Of a stretch of DNA of 64,000 bases, positions 45,457-54,800 are shown piece after piece. The number at the start of each line of letters is the position of its first letter. The stretch's first letter is position 1. The stretch covers positions 11,025,385 to 11,089,384 of the forward strand of contig NC_088295.1 in the NCBI RefSeq assembly GCF_032854445.1, written 5' to 3'. Origin of the DNA: Liolophura sinensis. Lineage: Eukaryota > Mollusca > Polyplacophora > Chitonida > Chitonidae. Under the pieces are notes generated by a model, which was given only the letters and a program-made list of their open reading frames with translations, did no database searches and was not told the DNA's origin. Made by a program: the position numbers and the translations under genes.

Positions 45457-47550
45457 AAAGCACGAGCACTACGGGAGGAGTTTGAGACGCTCATAGGTGT
45501 GCGGCCCAAGTACCCACGGTCCCGCATTGCCTTGGAAAAACTGCAGGGGATCCTCGACAGGTATAAAACGGCTGTGGCTGAGTTGAAGCGGCTGCAAGAC
45601 AGCAAGAACTCTCGAAGTAACGAGGAGTTGAAGCAAGACGCCAGTAACGAGGAGTTGAAGCAAGACGTTAAGAACCTCCTCAGTAACGAGGAGTTGGATG
45701 AATTGCTAGGCGAAAAGAAACTAAAATTCATTAACACCGGCAGGGCTATAAGGAATCTCCTCCGGGTCTGGCAGATGGGCGTGCCCGAAGGCGTTTGGAC
45801 GGACCCAGTAGCCTTCTTAGAAGAAGTTCGAGCTATTATTCGCCAGAAGCTAGAAGAAGAGATCCTGGCACTCAACAGGGTTAAGATCCAACTAGGCCTC
45901 AGGGTTCAGATGCGAAAGGACAACGCCGAAGGCAGTGAAGAGTATACCAGCCTAGTACTCCACAGCAAACAGGAGTCCCTCTTAGAGGCTGGTGACATTG
46001 ACGGGGCTCTAGATAAGGCCTTCCCTACCATCCAGGAGGTGCTGGAAAAATGGACACAGCGAGGGTCAGGGTGGGTTGTCAATAGCGTGCAAACACTCTG
46101 GCTTGACATTGCAAGGTATCAGCCACTGAGAGGCGGGTCCTACATAGCCCTACCCGCAGCTGTGAGTAACAAGAAAGCAGTCATCAATATGTAGAACAAA
46201 GACGACGACTGCCTCCGATGGGCACTCCGGTCTGCCTTATTTCCAGCCGCCAGAAACCCTCAGAGACCAACAAAATATCGCACCAATGATGGTCTTGACT
46301 TTGGGGGATCGACGCACCCACGCCCATCTCTCAGATCCCTAAAGTGAAGGAAAAGAACGACCTCGCCATCAACGTGTTCGGGTGGGACAAGGGCGTTATC
46401 GTGCACCGCCTCAGCAAGAATCCCGGCGACACACCCCGAATCAATCTGCTGCTGATTGAGAAGGCAGGCAAATTCCATTATACATGGATAAAAGATCTCG
46501 ATCGTCTCCTGTTCCAAGAAAGTAAGAAACGAAATCGCAAACTCTTCTGCGAGCGCTGCCTACACGGTTACACAAGGGAGGATCTGCTCGAGGCGCATAA
46601 GCCGGAATGCCGAGGGATTGGCCAGACGGCGGTGAGGATGGAAATGCCACAGGAGGGGAAAAGAAGTTCACCTTTCAGAACCACCACAAACAGCTACCGG
46701 CTCCGTTCATCATATATGCCGACTTCGAGGCTCTGACAAGAAAGGTGAAGGCCCGCCGCCGTCACCTACAGAGAGCAGCACTTAAAAGACTCAGCACCAC
46801 GAGCCCTGCAGTTACTGCTATGCTGTGGTGCGTTGCGACGGCCGCACAAAACGCCCTGTGGAATACAGAGGCCCTAACGCGACAGAACACTTCCTCAGAG
46901 CTCTCCAACAGGAGGAGCGGGAAAACAAAAATGTTCTAGCCAACCCTATAGCCATGAATATGACTCCCCAAGACTGGCAGGCCCACAACAACGCCACAAC
47001 CTGCCACGTGTGTGAGAAGCCTCTAGGCGCCGATTCTGTGCGCGATCACTGCCATATCACCGGCAAGTACAGAGGCGCGGCCCATAACGCATGCAACCGA
47101 AAGTTGCGGCTGGGTCCCAAGACAGCCATACCAGTAGTCTTCCACAACCTACGGGGCTACGACGGGCACCTCCTGATGCAAGCCATAAGTAAGGCGGAGG
47201 GCCGCATCTCCTGCATCCCCAACAACACGGAAAAGTACATCTCCTTCTCGCTGGGGCAGCTCCGCTTCATCGACAGCGTTCAATTCTTACCAACATTCCT
47301 TGACAACCTGGTAGAGGCCAACAAACTTGAGGCTTTCCACATCACAGCCCGGCATGAGCCCGCCGAAGAAAAACGAAAGCTACTCATGCGCAAGGGTGTC
47401 TACCCCTATGAGTATATGGACTCCTGGGAGCGCTTCGACGAGTCCAGCGAAAGAGGCTTTCTACAGTAAGCTCAAAGTCGGAGGCATTAGCGATGAGGAC
47501 TACATCCACGCTCAACAGGTATGGAAGGTATTTAACTGCACCATGCACAA
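45442..47550 (+). pseudogene. polB: family-B DNA polymerase (Polinton type): N-terminal and exonuclease parts only, broken
   Basis: In the intact family this enzyme copies the element by protein-primed synthesis. Residues 1-250 (to the TAG at 46192-46194) are charged and coiled-coil-like, with repeated SNEELKQD, ending in WLDIARYQPLRGGSYI. Then come INVFGWDKG, a zinc-binding CERC..H..C block (46545-46611), Exo I YADFEAL (46715-46735), and an inserted HNH/endonuclease VII-like region with CHVC and DHCHITGKYRGAAH..CN (about 47000-47098). Exo II HNLRGYDGHLL and an Exo III-like YPYEYMD follow. Breaks after the TAG are frame changes near 46305 (G run), 46655, 46740 and 47450 and a TAA at 46783-46785. 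Homology ends near 47550, before any palm, fingers or TPR motif. The sequence then continues into the next gene, so the C-terminal half was deleted. As found it cannot encode a working polymerase. Confidence 0.9.
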
Positions 47551-47564
47551 TAGACTGGAAAAGA

Positions 47565-48490
47565 AGCAAAAAACAGCCATCGTTGCATCCGGCAGCAGTC
47601 GCAGCCCTGGAGACAGCGAGTTCAGAACTTGGTGCCGCGGCCGCCGAGGCAGATATCATAGAGCTGAAGGATTTAAACCAAGCAGCCAAAAAGGCCGATG
47701 ATGCTATCCACACACTGGAAACAAGCTTGACAGATAGTGAGGTCGGGCGGGCTCTTGAAACGATAAACGACCCTCCTCTTTCCATGCTAGAACTTCGGGG
47801 GCTTGACAAGGCACTGCAGACCTCGGAAGGCGAACACGCGAATAACCTCGCCAAGCTGTCAAGTCTCGATAAGTACATCGCAAAGGAAAAACGGAACTTG
47901 GGGGAGGTCCCTGATGATGATAATAATAAAGCCTTGCGGAGCGAGATCGAAGACCGGATAAGGAATCTCGAGGACGAGAGGGTGGCCCGGCTCGAAGCAG
48001 CCTCTTTAACGGGCGAAGCCCTGCGCACGCAAATACACCGCATCAAGCAGACGATCGATCGCATTCTACACAAGGATACCACTCTGGCCGAGCGCGTCCG
48101 CACCCTCTTAGGGAGCAGGGAATAACCGTGGTCTCCAATCTCACGGCAATTGGGATGGCGATCTCGACACTGGGGCTAGCGATAAAGTTGGCGCTGACTG
48201 GCGGGTCTGGCGGGGGCATCCAGCCAACACCACCTCCTCCCGACGGGCGTGGTCTTTAAGAATGGGTGAAAAAGCATCTCCAGTCCCTGGCGCGCGCCCT
48301 TGGCAAGCTGGCTGGGAAGGCTGCCGCTGCGATTCCGGGTATTATTGGCAGTATCGTATCCTGGCTACCGAACCTTCTCGGGAAAGCAGCTGGGTGGCTG
48401 GCCCATAATGTCTGGGCTCTAATCATCGCAGTAGGTGGCCTAATGCTCGTGGCTGGCAATTATTTAACGCATAGTCCACAGCAGCAATAT
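47565..48490 (+). pseudogene. Polinton coiled-coil/membrane protein, broken
   Basis: The first part (to a TAA at 48123-48125) is Ala/Glu/Leu-rich and helical, with INDPPLSMLELRGLDKAL and a long coiled coil ending DTTLAERVRTLL. Near 48108 the frame changes. The continuation reads through a hydrophobic segment (LTAIGMAIS) and a Gly/Pro linker to an in-frame TAA at 48257-48259. After this, a helical amphipathic stretch (KKHLQSLARALGKLAGKAA) and a membrane helix (VWALIIAVGGLMLVA) follow. I know this protein layout from Polintons of cnidarians and amphioxus (recalled, not searched); its function is unproven, and a capsid-associated or membrane-active role is a guess. Its 5' end is fused to the truncated polymerase. 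Its 3' end converges on the minus-strand gene ending at 48464. Confidence 0.75.
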
Positions 48491-49741
48491 ACCAACCCCA
48501 GCGACGACGATGGCTGTCTTCTCCGAATCGTGATTCTTTTCTGTGGTGGGTGGTGGGGCACTTTCTTGTGGCTCAACGAGGGAAGGTGGTGGGACGCTTT
48601 CTTGTGGATCAACGTGGGAAGGTGGGACGCTTTCTTGTGGCTTAACGATCCCGTGGAAAGGTGCGCGCTTGTGCAAAGTGGGTGGTACTTTAGCGTTCAC
48701 ACCCTCATTGGCGCCTAGCTTCTGGTCCTCTGTGGCCACGACGATTTTGTTGTTGTAGTTCACCACATGGCCGATCTGCAGAGGCATGTCGCTGGGGGCC
48801 ATATATAGGCCTATGCCATACACAAAGTCTACAGCGCTCCCGGCATACTGTAGCACGTCCTGGTAGCGTTTGATAGCAGACGGAAGGTCGATCGGAGAGA
48901 AAATAGCGTCTTCAACGTTCGCGGCAAACTGTTTTTGCACGTCGAAGGCTGTGGCCGTGCCTAGAATACGCGTCCTTGTTTGCGCTTGGGCGCCTAGAAT
49001 AGCCCACACGTATGTCCGGATGGAATCGTTTAGGCGCTCTACGCCTGGATGCGTGAATCCTTGGGATTTGCCGGCAATGAACGACGCCCAAGCCTCCTCG
49101 GCGTCCTGCTGGATGTAGTCAACGTTGAGCGCTGTAGGCTTTCTAGAGAACGACATCCTGCTCGAATCGAAGGTCCCATCGCCAACGGGGCTGTAGCCCG
49201 TTGTCGTGATATAGTAATATGCCACTCCGAGGCCGTGATTCATCCCCCGGCGCCTCCAGTCTGTGTGCTTATCTACGCGGAATTCCCTACATATCCTCTC
49301 AAAGGCCCTCTCGTCGTGGGGGTTTTTGAATGCCGCCCACGCTCTGTCTTGCGGGGGGGGGGCCTGGATCTCTTCCAAGATCCGCCTAACTTGGTAATAC
49401 ACATGGAACGTGTACAGGGCCCTTATTCGTTGGTCGGGGGCGAGAAGATGGTCTTTTACAGAGACGCCGCAGCCCGTGGTTGCGCACCATACCGCGAAGT
49501 TCACTTGGTTCTGCCAAGTGTTCCAGGCCCGAACAATGTCATTGCTGGTTATCTGTGGCAGCCGGTACTTGGCCAACACATCTGTGAACTGGACTGGAAA
49601 GGCCTTCTTTTCATCGATGTAGATGTTAAATCGCGTGAGCTGCTCTGCGTGGGTTTGGATACTATGAAATGCCCCTGCCTTGTAAGTGGCCTCTCTATTG
49701 AACCTGTAAGCCTCGCTGTTCATCGTGGCTAAAATGTTCAT
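48464..49741 (-). CDS. conserved Polinton protein, intact, C-terminal membrane anchor, function unknown
   Basis: The frame is open for 437 codons. The best starts are the ATGs at 49756 or 49741, giving about 425 aa beginning MNILATMNSEAYRF. The body is rich in aromatic residues and well ordered (AFHSIQTHAEQLTRFNIYID, FHVYYQVRRIL, FKNPHDERAFERICREF, NDSIRTYVWAILGAQAQTR, VDLPSAIKRYQDVLQYAGS). It is followed by a Pro-rich tail with three PQES.PP repeats and a terminal hydrophobic helix (TAIVVAGVGILLLW) ending in Arg. I associate this sequence family with invertebrate Polintons (from memory). A virion or assembly role is plausible but not shown. It is the only long gene of the element without a frameshift or stop. 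Its start overlaps the start of the divergent capsid-like gene at 49734. Confidence 0.75.
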   Translation of the reverse strand: MNILATMNSEAYRFNREATYKAGAFHSIQTHAEQLTRFNIYIDEKKAFPVQFTDVLAKYRLPQITSNDIVRAWNTWQNQVNFAVWCATTGCGVSVKDHLLAPDQRIRALYTFHVYYQVRRILEEIQAPPPQDRAWAAFKNPHDERAFERICREFRVDKHTDWRRRGMNHGLGVAYYYITTTGYSPVGDGTFDSSRMSFSRKPTALNVDYIQQDAEEAWASFIAGKSQGFTHPGVERLNDSIRTYVWAILGAQAQTRTRILGTATAFDVQKQFAANVEDAIFSPIDLPSAIKRYQDVLQYAGSAVDFVYGIGLYMAPSDMPLQIGHVVNYNNKIVVATEDQKLGANEGVNAKVPPTLHKRAPFHGIVKPQESVPPSHVDPQESVPPPSLVEPQESAPPPTTEKNHDSEKTAIVVAGVGILLLWTMR

Positions 49742-50394
49742 CACATTGACTGACATTCTAAATGGGGCACAGCACACGCTGCCTCATGCCCTTAACAACC
49801 TCGACGGCCTCCTTAAAATAGCCCTTCGCGAGATAACATTCTACCCAGCCTGGGTGAATATCCCCACCGGAGTGGGCTTCTTGCTTGAGGGCAAACGTGT
49901 TGAAGTGCCGGCGGGCTACTACAATGTCTGTACGCTGGACATGGATATATTCCGCCCGCATGGGATTTCTCTGGGATTGAATGAAGCCACGGGCCGCTTA
50001 GTCCTTACCCTCCCTAGAAATACCTTCATAATACTCCAAGAGTTTGCCCCCATCTTAGGGTTCTCCGACGGGATTGCGCCTATAGGGGGGGACTATGGAG
50101 GGTGAAAATCTACCTAACTTAGTCACATACAAAGAAGTCTTCGTGCATTTAGATGAACTGAGCACCTCAGAAAACGTGAGAATAACCTCAGATTTCGGTG
50201 GCGGTTCAACACTACTTCAGGCCGACGCCGTGACTGGTGAAGGGATGAACTGCGGGAAGACGGTTTCATTTCCCAACCCACAGTACAAAGCCTTGCGCGA
50301 CGACTATATAACGCACTTGACCGTGGCACTTTTAGATAAAAACCGCAAGTATATTAATGTTGGGTACCTTAGTGCTACCCTAGAAATACAATGA
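49734..50394 (+). pseudogene. capsid-like protein, tandem copy 1, one frameshift
   Basis: The ATG at 49734 (AAAATG) is preferred over the upstream non-ATG extension. The first frame contains LKIALREITFYPAW, IPTGVGFLL and LAP/FAPILGFSDG, and ends at 50105. The second frame, from about 50095, carries VFVHLDELSTSENV, GGGSTLL and YLSATLEI to the TGA at 50392-50394. The break lies at a run of seven G (about 50083-50090). The pattern of a C-terminal VHLDELSTSEN..STLL..QYK.L..YLSATL is one I recall from Polinton structural proteins and is compatible with a jelly-roll minor capsid (penton-type) protein, not proven. Intact length would be about 220 aa. Confidence 0.7.
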
Positions 50395-51219
50395 GTATGG
50401 AGGACGCAGCCGGTCCCAGTTCTGCGTGCCTGTCTTTAAGCGACTTGGCAGATGTGTCGGATTTCGAACTCGAAGGCCAGGATGGTGAAATCTACGCCTT
50501 CGAGTTTCAAAGTGGTAAGTACATCCACAAAAAAATTGCGGGGAATCCTGCCGATTCGAAGTTACTCACATTTGATAACGTTAAAAATTATGTACGTCAC
50601 CCGTTGACTCCACCCAATAACAACCTCGACGGCCGCCTTAAAATCGCCCTTCGCGAGATAGCATTCTACCTGAACTTGGTGAATATCCCCACCGGAGTGG
50701 GCTTCTTGCTTGATGGTAAACGTTTTGAAGTGCCGACGGGCGACTACAATCTCTGTATGCTGAACAAGAATATATTCCGCCCACGTGGGGTTTCTCTGGA
50801 AGTAAATAAAGCCACGGGCCGCTTAGTCTTTACCATCCCAGAAAATGCCTTCATAATACTCCAAGAGCTTGCCCCCATCTTAAAGTTCTCCGATGGGATT
50901 GCACCTATAAGGGGGGTTATGGAGGGTGAAAATATACCTAATTTGGTCACACACAGAGAAATCTTCGTGCATTTATATGAACTGGACACCAGAAAAAACT
51001 GAAGAATAACCCCATATCACGGAGGCGGTTCCACACTACTTCAGACCATCAACGTGACTGGTGAATGGATAAACTGCGTGAAGACGTTTTCATTTCCCAA
51101 CTCACATTACAAAGCCTTGCGCGCCGAAACTATAAAGTTCTTTACCTTAACACGTTTAGACAAAAACGGCAAGCTTATTAATATAGATAAGATTAGTGCT
51201 ATCCTAGAAATACGATAAG
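50391..51219 (+). pseudogene. chimeric tandem copy 2: head of the downstream gene fused to the capsid-like protein
   Basis: The ATG at 50391 overlaps the previous stop (ATGA). Residues 1-50 (DAAGP, DLADV, YAFEFQSGKYIHKKI) copy the N-terminus of the gene at 51221 (DAAGP, DLADV, YAFEFKSGKYIRKKI). From about residue 75 on, the product is a second copy of the capsid-like protein (LKIALREIAFY, IPTGVGFLL, LAPILKFSDG, IFVHLYELDT). A TGA at 51000-51002 interrupts the frame, which then stays open to the TAA at 51217-51219 with the matching C-terminal blocks. The two capsid copies are offset by 824-825 bp, so this gene records a tandem duplication whose junction made a fusion. The G-run break of copy 1 is absent here. 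Confidence 0.75.
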
Positions 51220-51220
51220 T

Positions 51221-52030
51221 ATGGTGGACGCAGCCGGCCCCAGGCCTGCGTGCCTGTTTTTAAACGACTTGGCTGATGTGTTGAAGTTCGAACTTCAAGG
51301 TCAGAAAGGTAAAATCTACGCCTTCGAGTTTAAAAGTGGCAAGTACATCCGCAAAAAGATTCCGGGGCAAGCAGAACCTGCCACGTTTGCTTCCCTTCAA
51401 GATGTCTCATCCTCTGTAGAGCAAGATCGCAGGTCACCGTCTGAGGTAATTGAAGAACAAAAACTCTCTTTAATTCGCTTTGAAGACCGCTTTGTTCCTG
51501 CCAGAGCTCGCGACCCCGATTGGTTGATAGATGTGAAGGTGACCCCGATGACGGTCCAGGCCGCTAGTGGAGTGGCGAAAAAAGTTTTCAACTCCGGAGC
51601 CTCTTTCATATCGTGGGTACCAGCCAGCGCCTGTCATATATCTTTGGGTGTAAGAGGTTACTTCACACTATCTGCGGCGCCTGGTGTAGATCCCTTGCGG
51701 CTTGCCGCGCAAACCGAGTTTAAACCCGCACTACTACTATCCCCTGGATCTATACTTATCTTCAACCTCATACATGGCGCGGCCGAACAACGCCGTTTAC
51801 CGGGGTTAAAATAAGGTGGCCTGCGGAGCACGATACAAAGGATCTCAGACTGATGATCCAATTACAGGCCCAGGGTGAACCAATCATCCGGAGCTCTCTC
51901 GAGGATATACGAGTCCTTCATAGTGGTCGTTTTAAATCTCGATGCAATCAATTTAGAGTGCGGTATTCGACGCGTTCGTGTTAGTATTCCCGATGACGAT
52001 TTAGAGCTTACCGACGTTGTTGATTCGTAA
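51221..52030 (+). pseudogene. second structural-type Polinton protein, two frameshifts
   Basis: It begins 1 bp after the previous stop with ATG GTG GAC. The first 197 codons include YAFEFKSGKYIRKKI, a low-complexity linker, FEDRFVPARARDPDWLID and beta-rich stretches, ending at 51814. The reading frame then continues, shifted near 51800, as WPAEHDTKDLRLMIQLQ and VLHSGRFKSR. It shifts once more near 51940 to an acidic end with SIPDDDLEL and a TAA at 52028-52030. Total intact length would be about 270 aa. I recall this protein beside the capsid-like one in invertebrate Polintons; a structural role is inferred from position only. Confidence 0.65.
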
Positions 52031-52040
52031 GAAGGACAAT

Positions 52041-52663
52041 ATGGGACAACTATACCCAGCGATGTCGGATGAAGACCCGACAATTACTGATGACCACCCC
52101 TTAACCCCGACCGCGCCGATGGTTGAAAACCCCCCGGAGGACGTGGCGCACGCCCATCGCCTGCAGTATATCAGCGAAATACAGAGGCAGCTTGAATCTG
52201 AGCGAGATCTCCGCCGGGCCTTGTACAAAAAGTACCGGCCGGTTTGGGACTAGGGGTTGCAGGTGCGGGACTACTCGCAACAATAATTCTAGCCCCTGCT
52301 GTCTTGGCTATGGAATCTGCGGCCATAGCTTGCGGTGTCTTAAATGCCGCCGTAAAATTCGTTAGCCACCGACTTCAAGCAAAGGCCAAGAAACATAACG
52401 ATATACGGCTGTTGGCTGAGGCCAAACTTAACAGCATCCGTGCGCAGGTATCTACGGCATTATCTGATGGTGTTATTTCGGACGTAGAGTACAGGCAAGT
52501 CGTTCAGGAGCTCCAGAACTACTCTGATCTGAAGCAGGAGATACGCGCTAAGTCTCGTAAGACATTCAACGCCGTAGAGATCGATGAAAGCACGAAAAAA
52601 CAGCTTATAGATCGCGGCCGAAAACTAGCTCGGCAAGAGCTGAAAAACGCTCTTTCCGAATGA
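52041..52663 (+). pseudogene. small helical membrane protein of the Polinton, broken near its middle
   Basis: The ATG at 52041, 11 bp after the previous stop, gives an acidic Pro-rich leader (ITDDHPL), a helix with SERDLRRALYKKYR and a TAG at 52251-52253. From about 52240 another frame continues with a Gly/Ala-rich hydrophobic hairpin (GLGVAGAGLLATIILAPAVL), a basic helix (VSHRLQAKAKKHNDI), then SDGVISDVEYRQVVQEL and a charged C-terminus, stop at 52661-52663. Between the two parts some residues expected in the family appear to be missing as well as a frame change, so a small deletion is likely. The layout is known to me from cnidarian Polintons; the function is unknown. Confidence 0.65.
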
Positions 52664-52674
52664 TGTTCTGGGGG

Positions 52675-52908
52675 TTAGGGTTGTTGCCTCATTAGCTCGG
52701 GCAGCAGCCGGTTTTCATAATACTGCCGGATTGGCTCGGGATGACCTACCGAAGCGCACACGTCGTTGGTGAAGAGCTTCAGCACAAGCAACCGGCCCGC
52801 GTTGACGCGTCCGTCTTCAAACATGCTGTAGGTGACTTCTTTGTAGCCTCGCAAGTCTTGCACCGTGCTGACTAACTTCGCCCAAATAGGCTGGCTGGTC
52901 GTTTCCAT
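52675..52908 (-). CDS. 77-aa ORF, last gene of the Polinton, unknown function
   Basis: The ATG at 52908-52906 begins METTSQPIWAKL. The product contains VQDLRGYKEVTYSMFEDGRV and a hydrophobic RLLVLKLF, ending 10 bp from the convergent gene's stop at 52663. It is intact. The YKEV..FEDGR..AGRLLVLKLF portion faintly resembles small ssDNA-binding proteins of the PC4 type, but I cannot support that call. It is transcribed inward from the right terminal repeat, which may hold its promoter. Confidence 0.45.
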   Translation of the reverse strand: METTSQPIWAKLVSTVQDLRGYKEVTYSMFEDGRVNAGRLLVLKLFTNDVCASVGHPEPIRQYYENRLLPELMRQQP

Positions 52909-52959
52909 ATTCGCTGTATACCTAATAAGAAATTTCGATAGCCATCAGACCCTCCGCTG

Positions 52960-53036
52960 GGGGCTGGGGCCTCTATTTTGTCCTGGGGAGGGCCCCAGGG
53001 GTAGGGTGTGCCAGAACCCTCCTTCCCTATACTACT
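52960..53036 (-). repeat. Polinton right terminal inverted repeat
   Basis: Inverse copy of 44974-45050, ending CCCTATACTACT. It carries the hairpin CCTGGGG-AGGG-CCCCAGG. Mismatches with the left repeat are at about three positions, so the ends are little diverged even though the genes between are broken. Confidence 0.95.
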
Positions 53037-53041
53037 TCTGG
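53037..53041 (+). repeat. target-site duplication, right (TCTGG)
   Basis: Directly follows the right terminus and is identical to 44969-44973. It is followed by A, as on the left where A is the first base of the element. Confidence 0.8.
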
Positions 53042-53044
53042 AAA

Positions 53045-54485
53045 TATGTATCGGTGTTGTAAGCATGTTTACGATCAAACCATCCAGAATTTTCTGTACG
53101 TTACTCTATAAATATGGGCGACGGAGTTGTAAAACTCACAGTTATATGTACTCGCAGTTATATTTACTGTCATTCATGTGAAGGATTTTACCGGGTTTGG
53201 AGATATCGGCTTTCACGCCATTGGATATTTGTACTCCATTTTCTGTGCCTAGCACTTTGTGAGCTTGTGTTTCGCCACTTAGTAATTTTTTGAGACGTTA
53301 TTTTTGGAACTTGTATCGCTCACTGTCTCTTTCGCGATTACGTACATTTCATCCCAGTCTATCCTGAAAGTGACTTTGTCTATATTTCCGAGGAGTGAAA
53401 CATACATGGCCAGCTCGGCATCACGGACGCTACTGTCAACCCATCCGCCCTGAAAAGTTACACCTTCACCTTGTGAATCTACAATCATCAACTTACCGTG
53501 CCCACTACAGCATGTCACTTATCTTGGACTGTCATCCTCCGACTGAAGAATTCCTCTTAACTGTGGATTCTATATTTATGTGAACTAACTCTTAGGAAAC
53601 CTAAGGAAACCGAATATTCCATCTGGGCTTAGACGCTGTCATCAGTAAGAGACCATATATTTATGTAATTATTTGTACTGTTTTGTATATTTTTGTCAGT
53701 TATTATTTGTCTAGTTTGTACAAATATATGTGTTGAACTTATTCCAGCGTCTTCGTGTTTCTTTGTTTGGTCTTGTGTAAGGCCTAGTGCTGATCAGAGA
53801 GTTGGACAAACCAGTCTTTTCTCATCTTTACTCTCCGATAGTGGTATCCTTTCATCATGTCGATCTAAAATGCAAACAGTTATATCTGTTAATGGAAAAT
53901 CAGGACACACTTTTCTGATTGAAGAGATAAGGTCAAAATGTACAGAATTCCACTCCATTTGACACCTCAAAATATGCCCTTTTCAGCAACACATACCTCG
54001 CAATAGTGACGCAGCGTTTGTATTCTACGTGTAGTTATTAGGTAGATAAGTCTGAAGCTAACCGTGTCAATGTTAAACCCAAGCGTGTAGAAGGTGGATG
54101 TCTCAGACCAGAGACATCCATGGCCAGTTCTTACAACTGTATCCGAGCAAAACTCATCGTAATTCCTTCACGACTCAGCTATTTCACGAAAAACGCCAGA
54201 CATATGTATATGTAAACAATGTCGACATTGGGGAAAACAAAGGCTACACTGAATGAAATCCATACAACACGTTCTTTGTTTCTATTACGGGAAATGTTAT
54301 GGAGATCGACATTTTCCCCACGACTCTAAATGGACATGCTTGCGAATCTTTGTTTGCAATATTTGTTTGTTTGCAATATTTTCCCAGTTTATGCAATGTA
54401 AATCATGTGATACCATGTAGAAAGACTTCGGCGCTAATGATAAACCATGAGTATTCCTCTCCTGGTTTAGACAACTGCACTTTTC
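53045..54485. other. non-coding stretch right of the Polinton
   Basis: AT-rich host DNA with short ORFs (for example 53693-53962, plus) lacking motifs. Nothing else recognised. Confidence 0.35.
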
Positions 54486-54490
54486 CGCCA

Positions 54491-54800
54491 CACTTCCACA
54501 TTCCTCACATTGTACGTTTCAGAGAGTGCAATTGTGGGCGGCACTTCCGCGTTCCTTTCCGTGTAGGTTTTAGAGACTGCAATTTTCGGCCACACTTTCA
54601 TATTTCACTTCAGCAATTTTTGGCCACACTTCCACATTCCCCACTGTGTAGGTTTGAGAGAGTGCAATTGTTGGCCACACTTACACATTCCCCACAGTGT
54701 AGGTTTCAGTGAGTGCAATCGTGGGCCATACTTCCACATTCCCCAGAAAGTAGGTTTTAGAGAGCGCAATGTTTGGCCGCACTTCCATACCCTCACAAAA
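54491..54800 (+). repeat. minisatellite, exact 51-bp period, seven units
   Basis: CACTTCCACATTCC-type starts occur at 54491, 54542, 54593, 54627, 54678, 54729 and 54780. All spacings are 51 except one of 34 (a unit shortened by 17 bp). The unit also has GTAGGTTT.AGAGAGTGCAAT and TGGCCACA. Because 51 is a multiple of three, several frames stay open on both strands and give repetitive conceptual proteins that I regard as artefacts. Confidence 0.9.

Larger units (their letters stand above)
44974..53036. mobile_element. Polinton/Maverick-type element, internally deleted, 8063 bp
   Basis: This is a virus-like, self-synthesising DNA transposon relic. The evidence is near-identical terminal inverted repeats of about 77 bp starting AG, an exact 5-bp flanking duplication TCTGG (44969-44973 and 53037-53041), a protein-primed-type family-B polymerase fragment, capsid-like genes on both strands packed with little spacing, no introns, and higher GC than the host flanks. 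The duplication extends to TCTGGA if one terminal A/T is assigned to the target. Complete Polintons are usually 15-20 kb. Here the polymerase catalytic half, integrase, ATPase and protease are not detectable. Most genes carry frameshifts or stops, so it is a fossil or non-autonomous copy. Confidence 0.9.

Noticed and set aside
45453-45875. 140-codon minus-strand Ser-rich ORF
   Set aside because: Antisense shadow of the polymerase N-terminal region and its repeated SNEELKQD coding.
47384-48103. 239-codon minus-strand ORF inside the Polinton
   Set aside because: Ser/Leu/Ala-rich antisense shadow of the coiled-coil protein on the plus strand.
49049-49732. 227-codon plus-strand ORF inside the Polinton
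   Set aside because: Antisense shadow of the intact minus-strand gene at 48464-49741, which has the coherent conserved product.
44974-53036. Bacterial or phage contamination
   Set aside because: Exact target duplication in host-like flanks, terminal repeats and a Polinton-type polymerase fit an integrated eukaryotic element.
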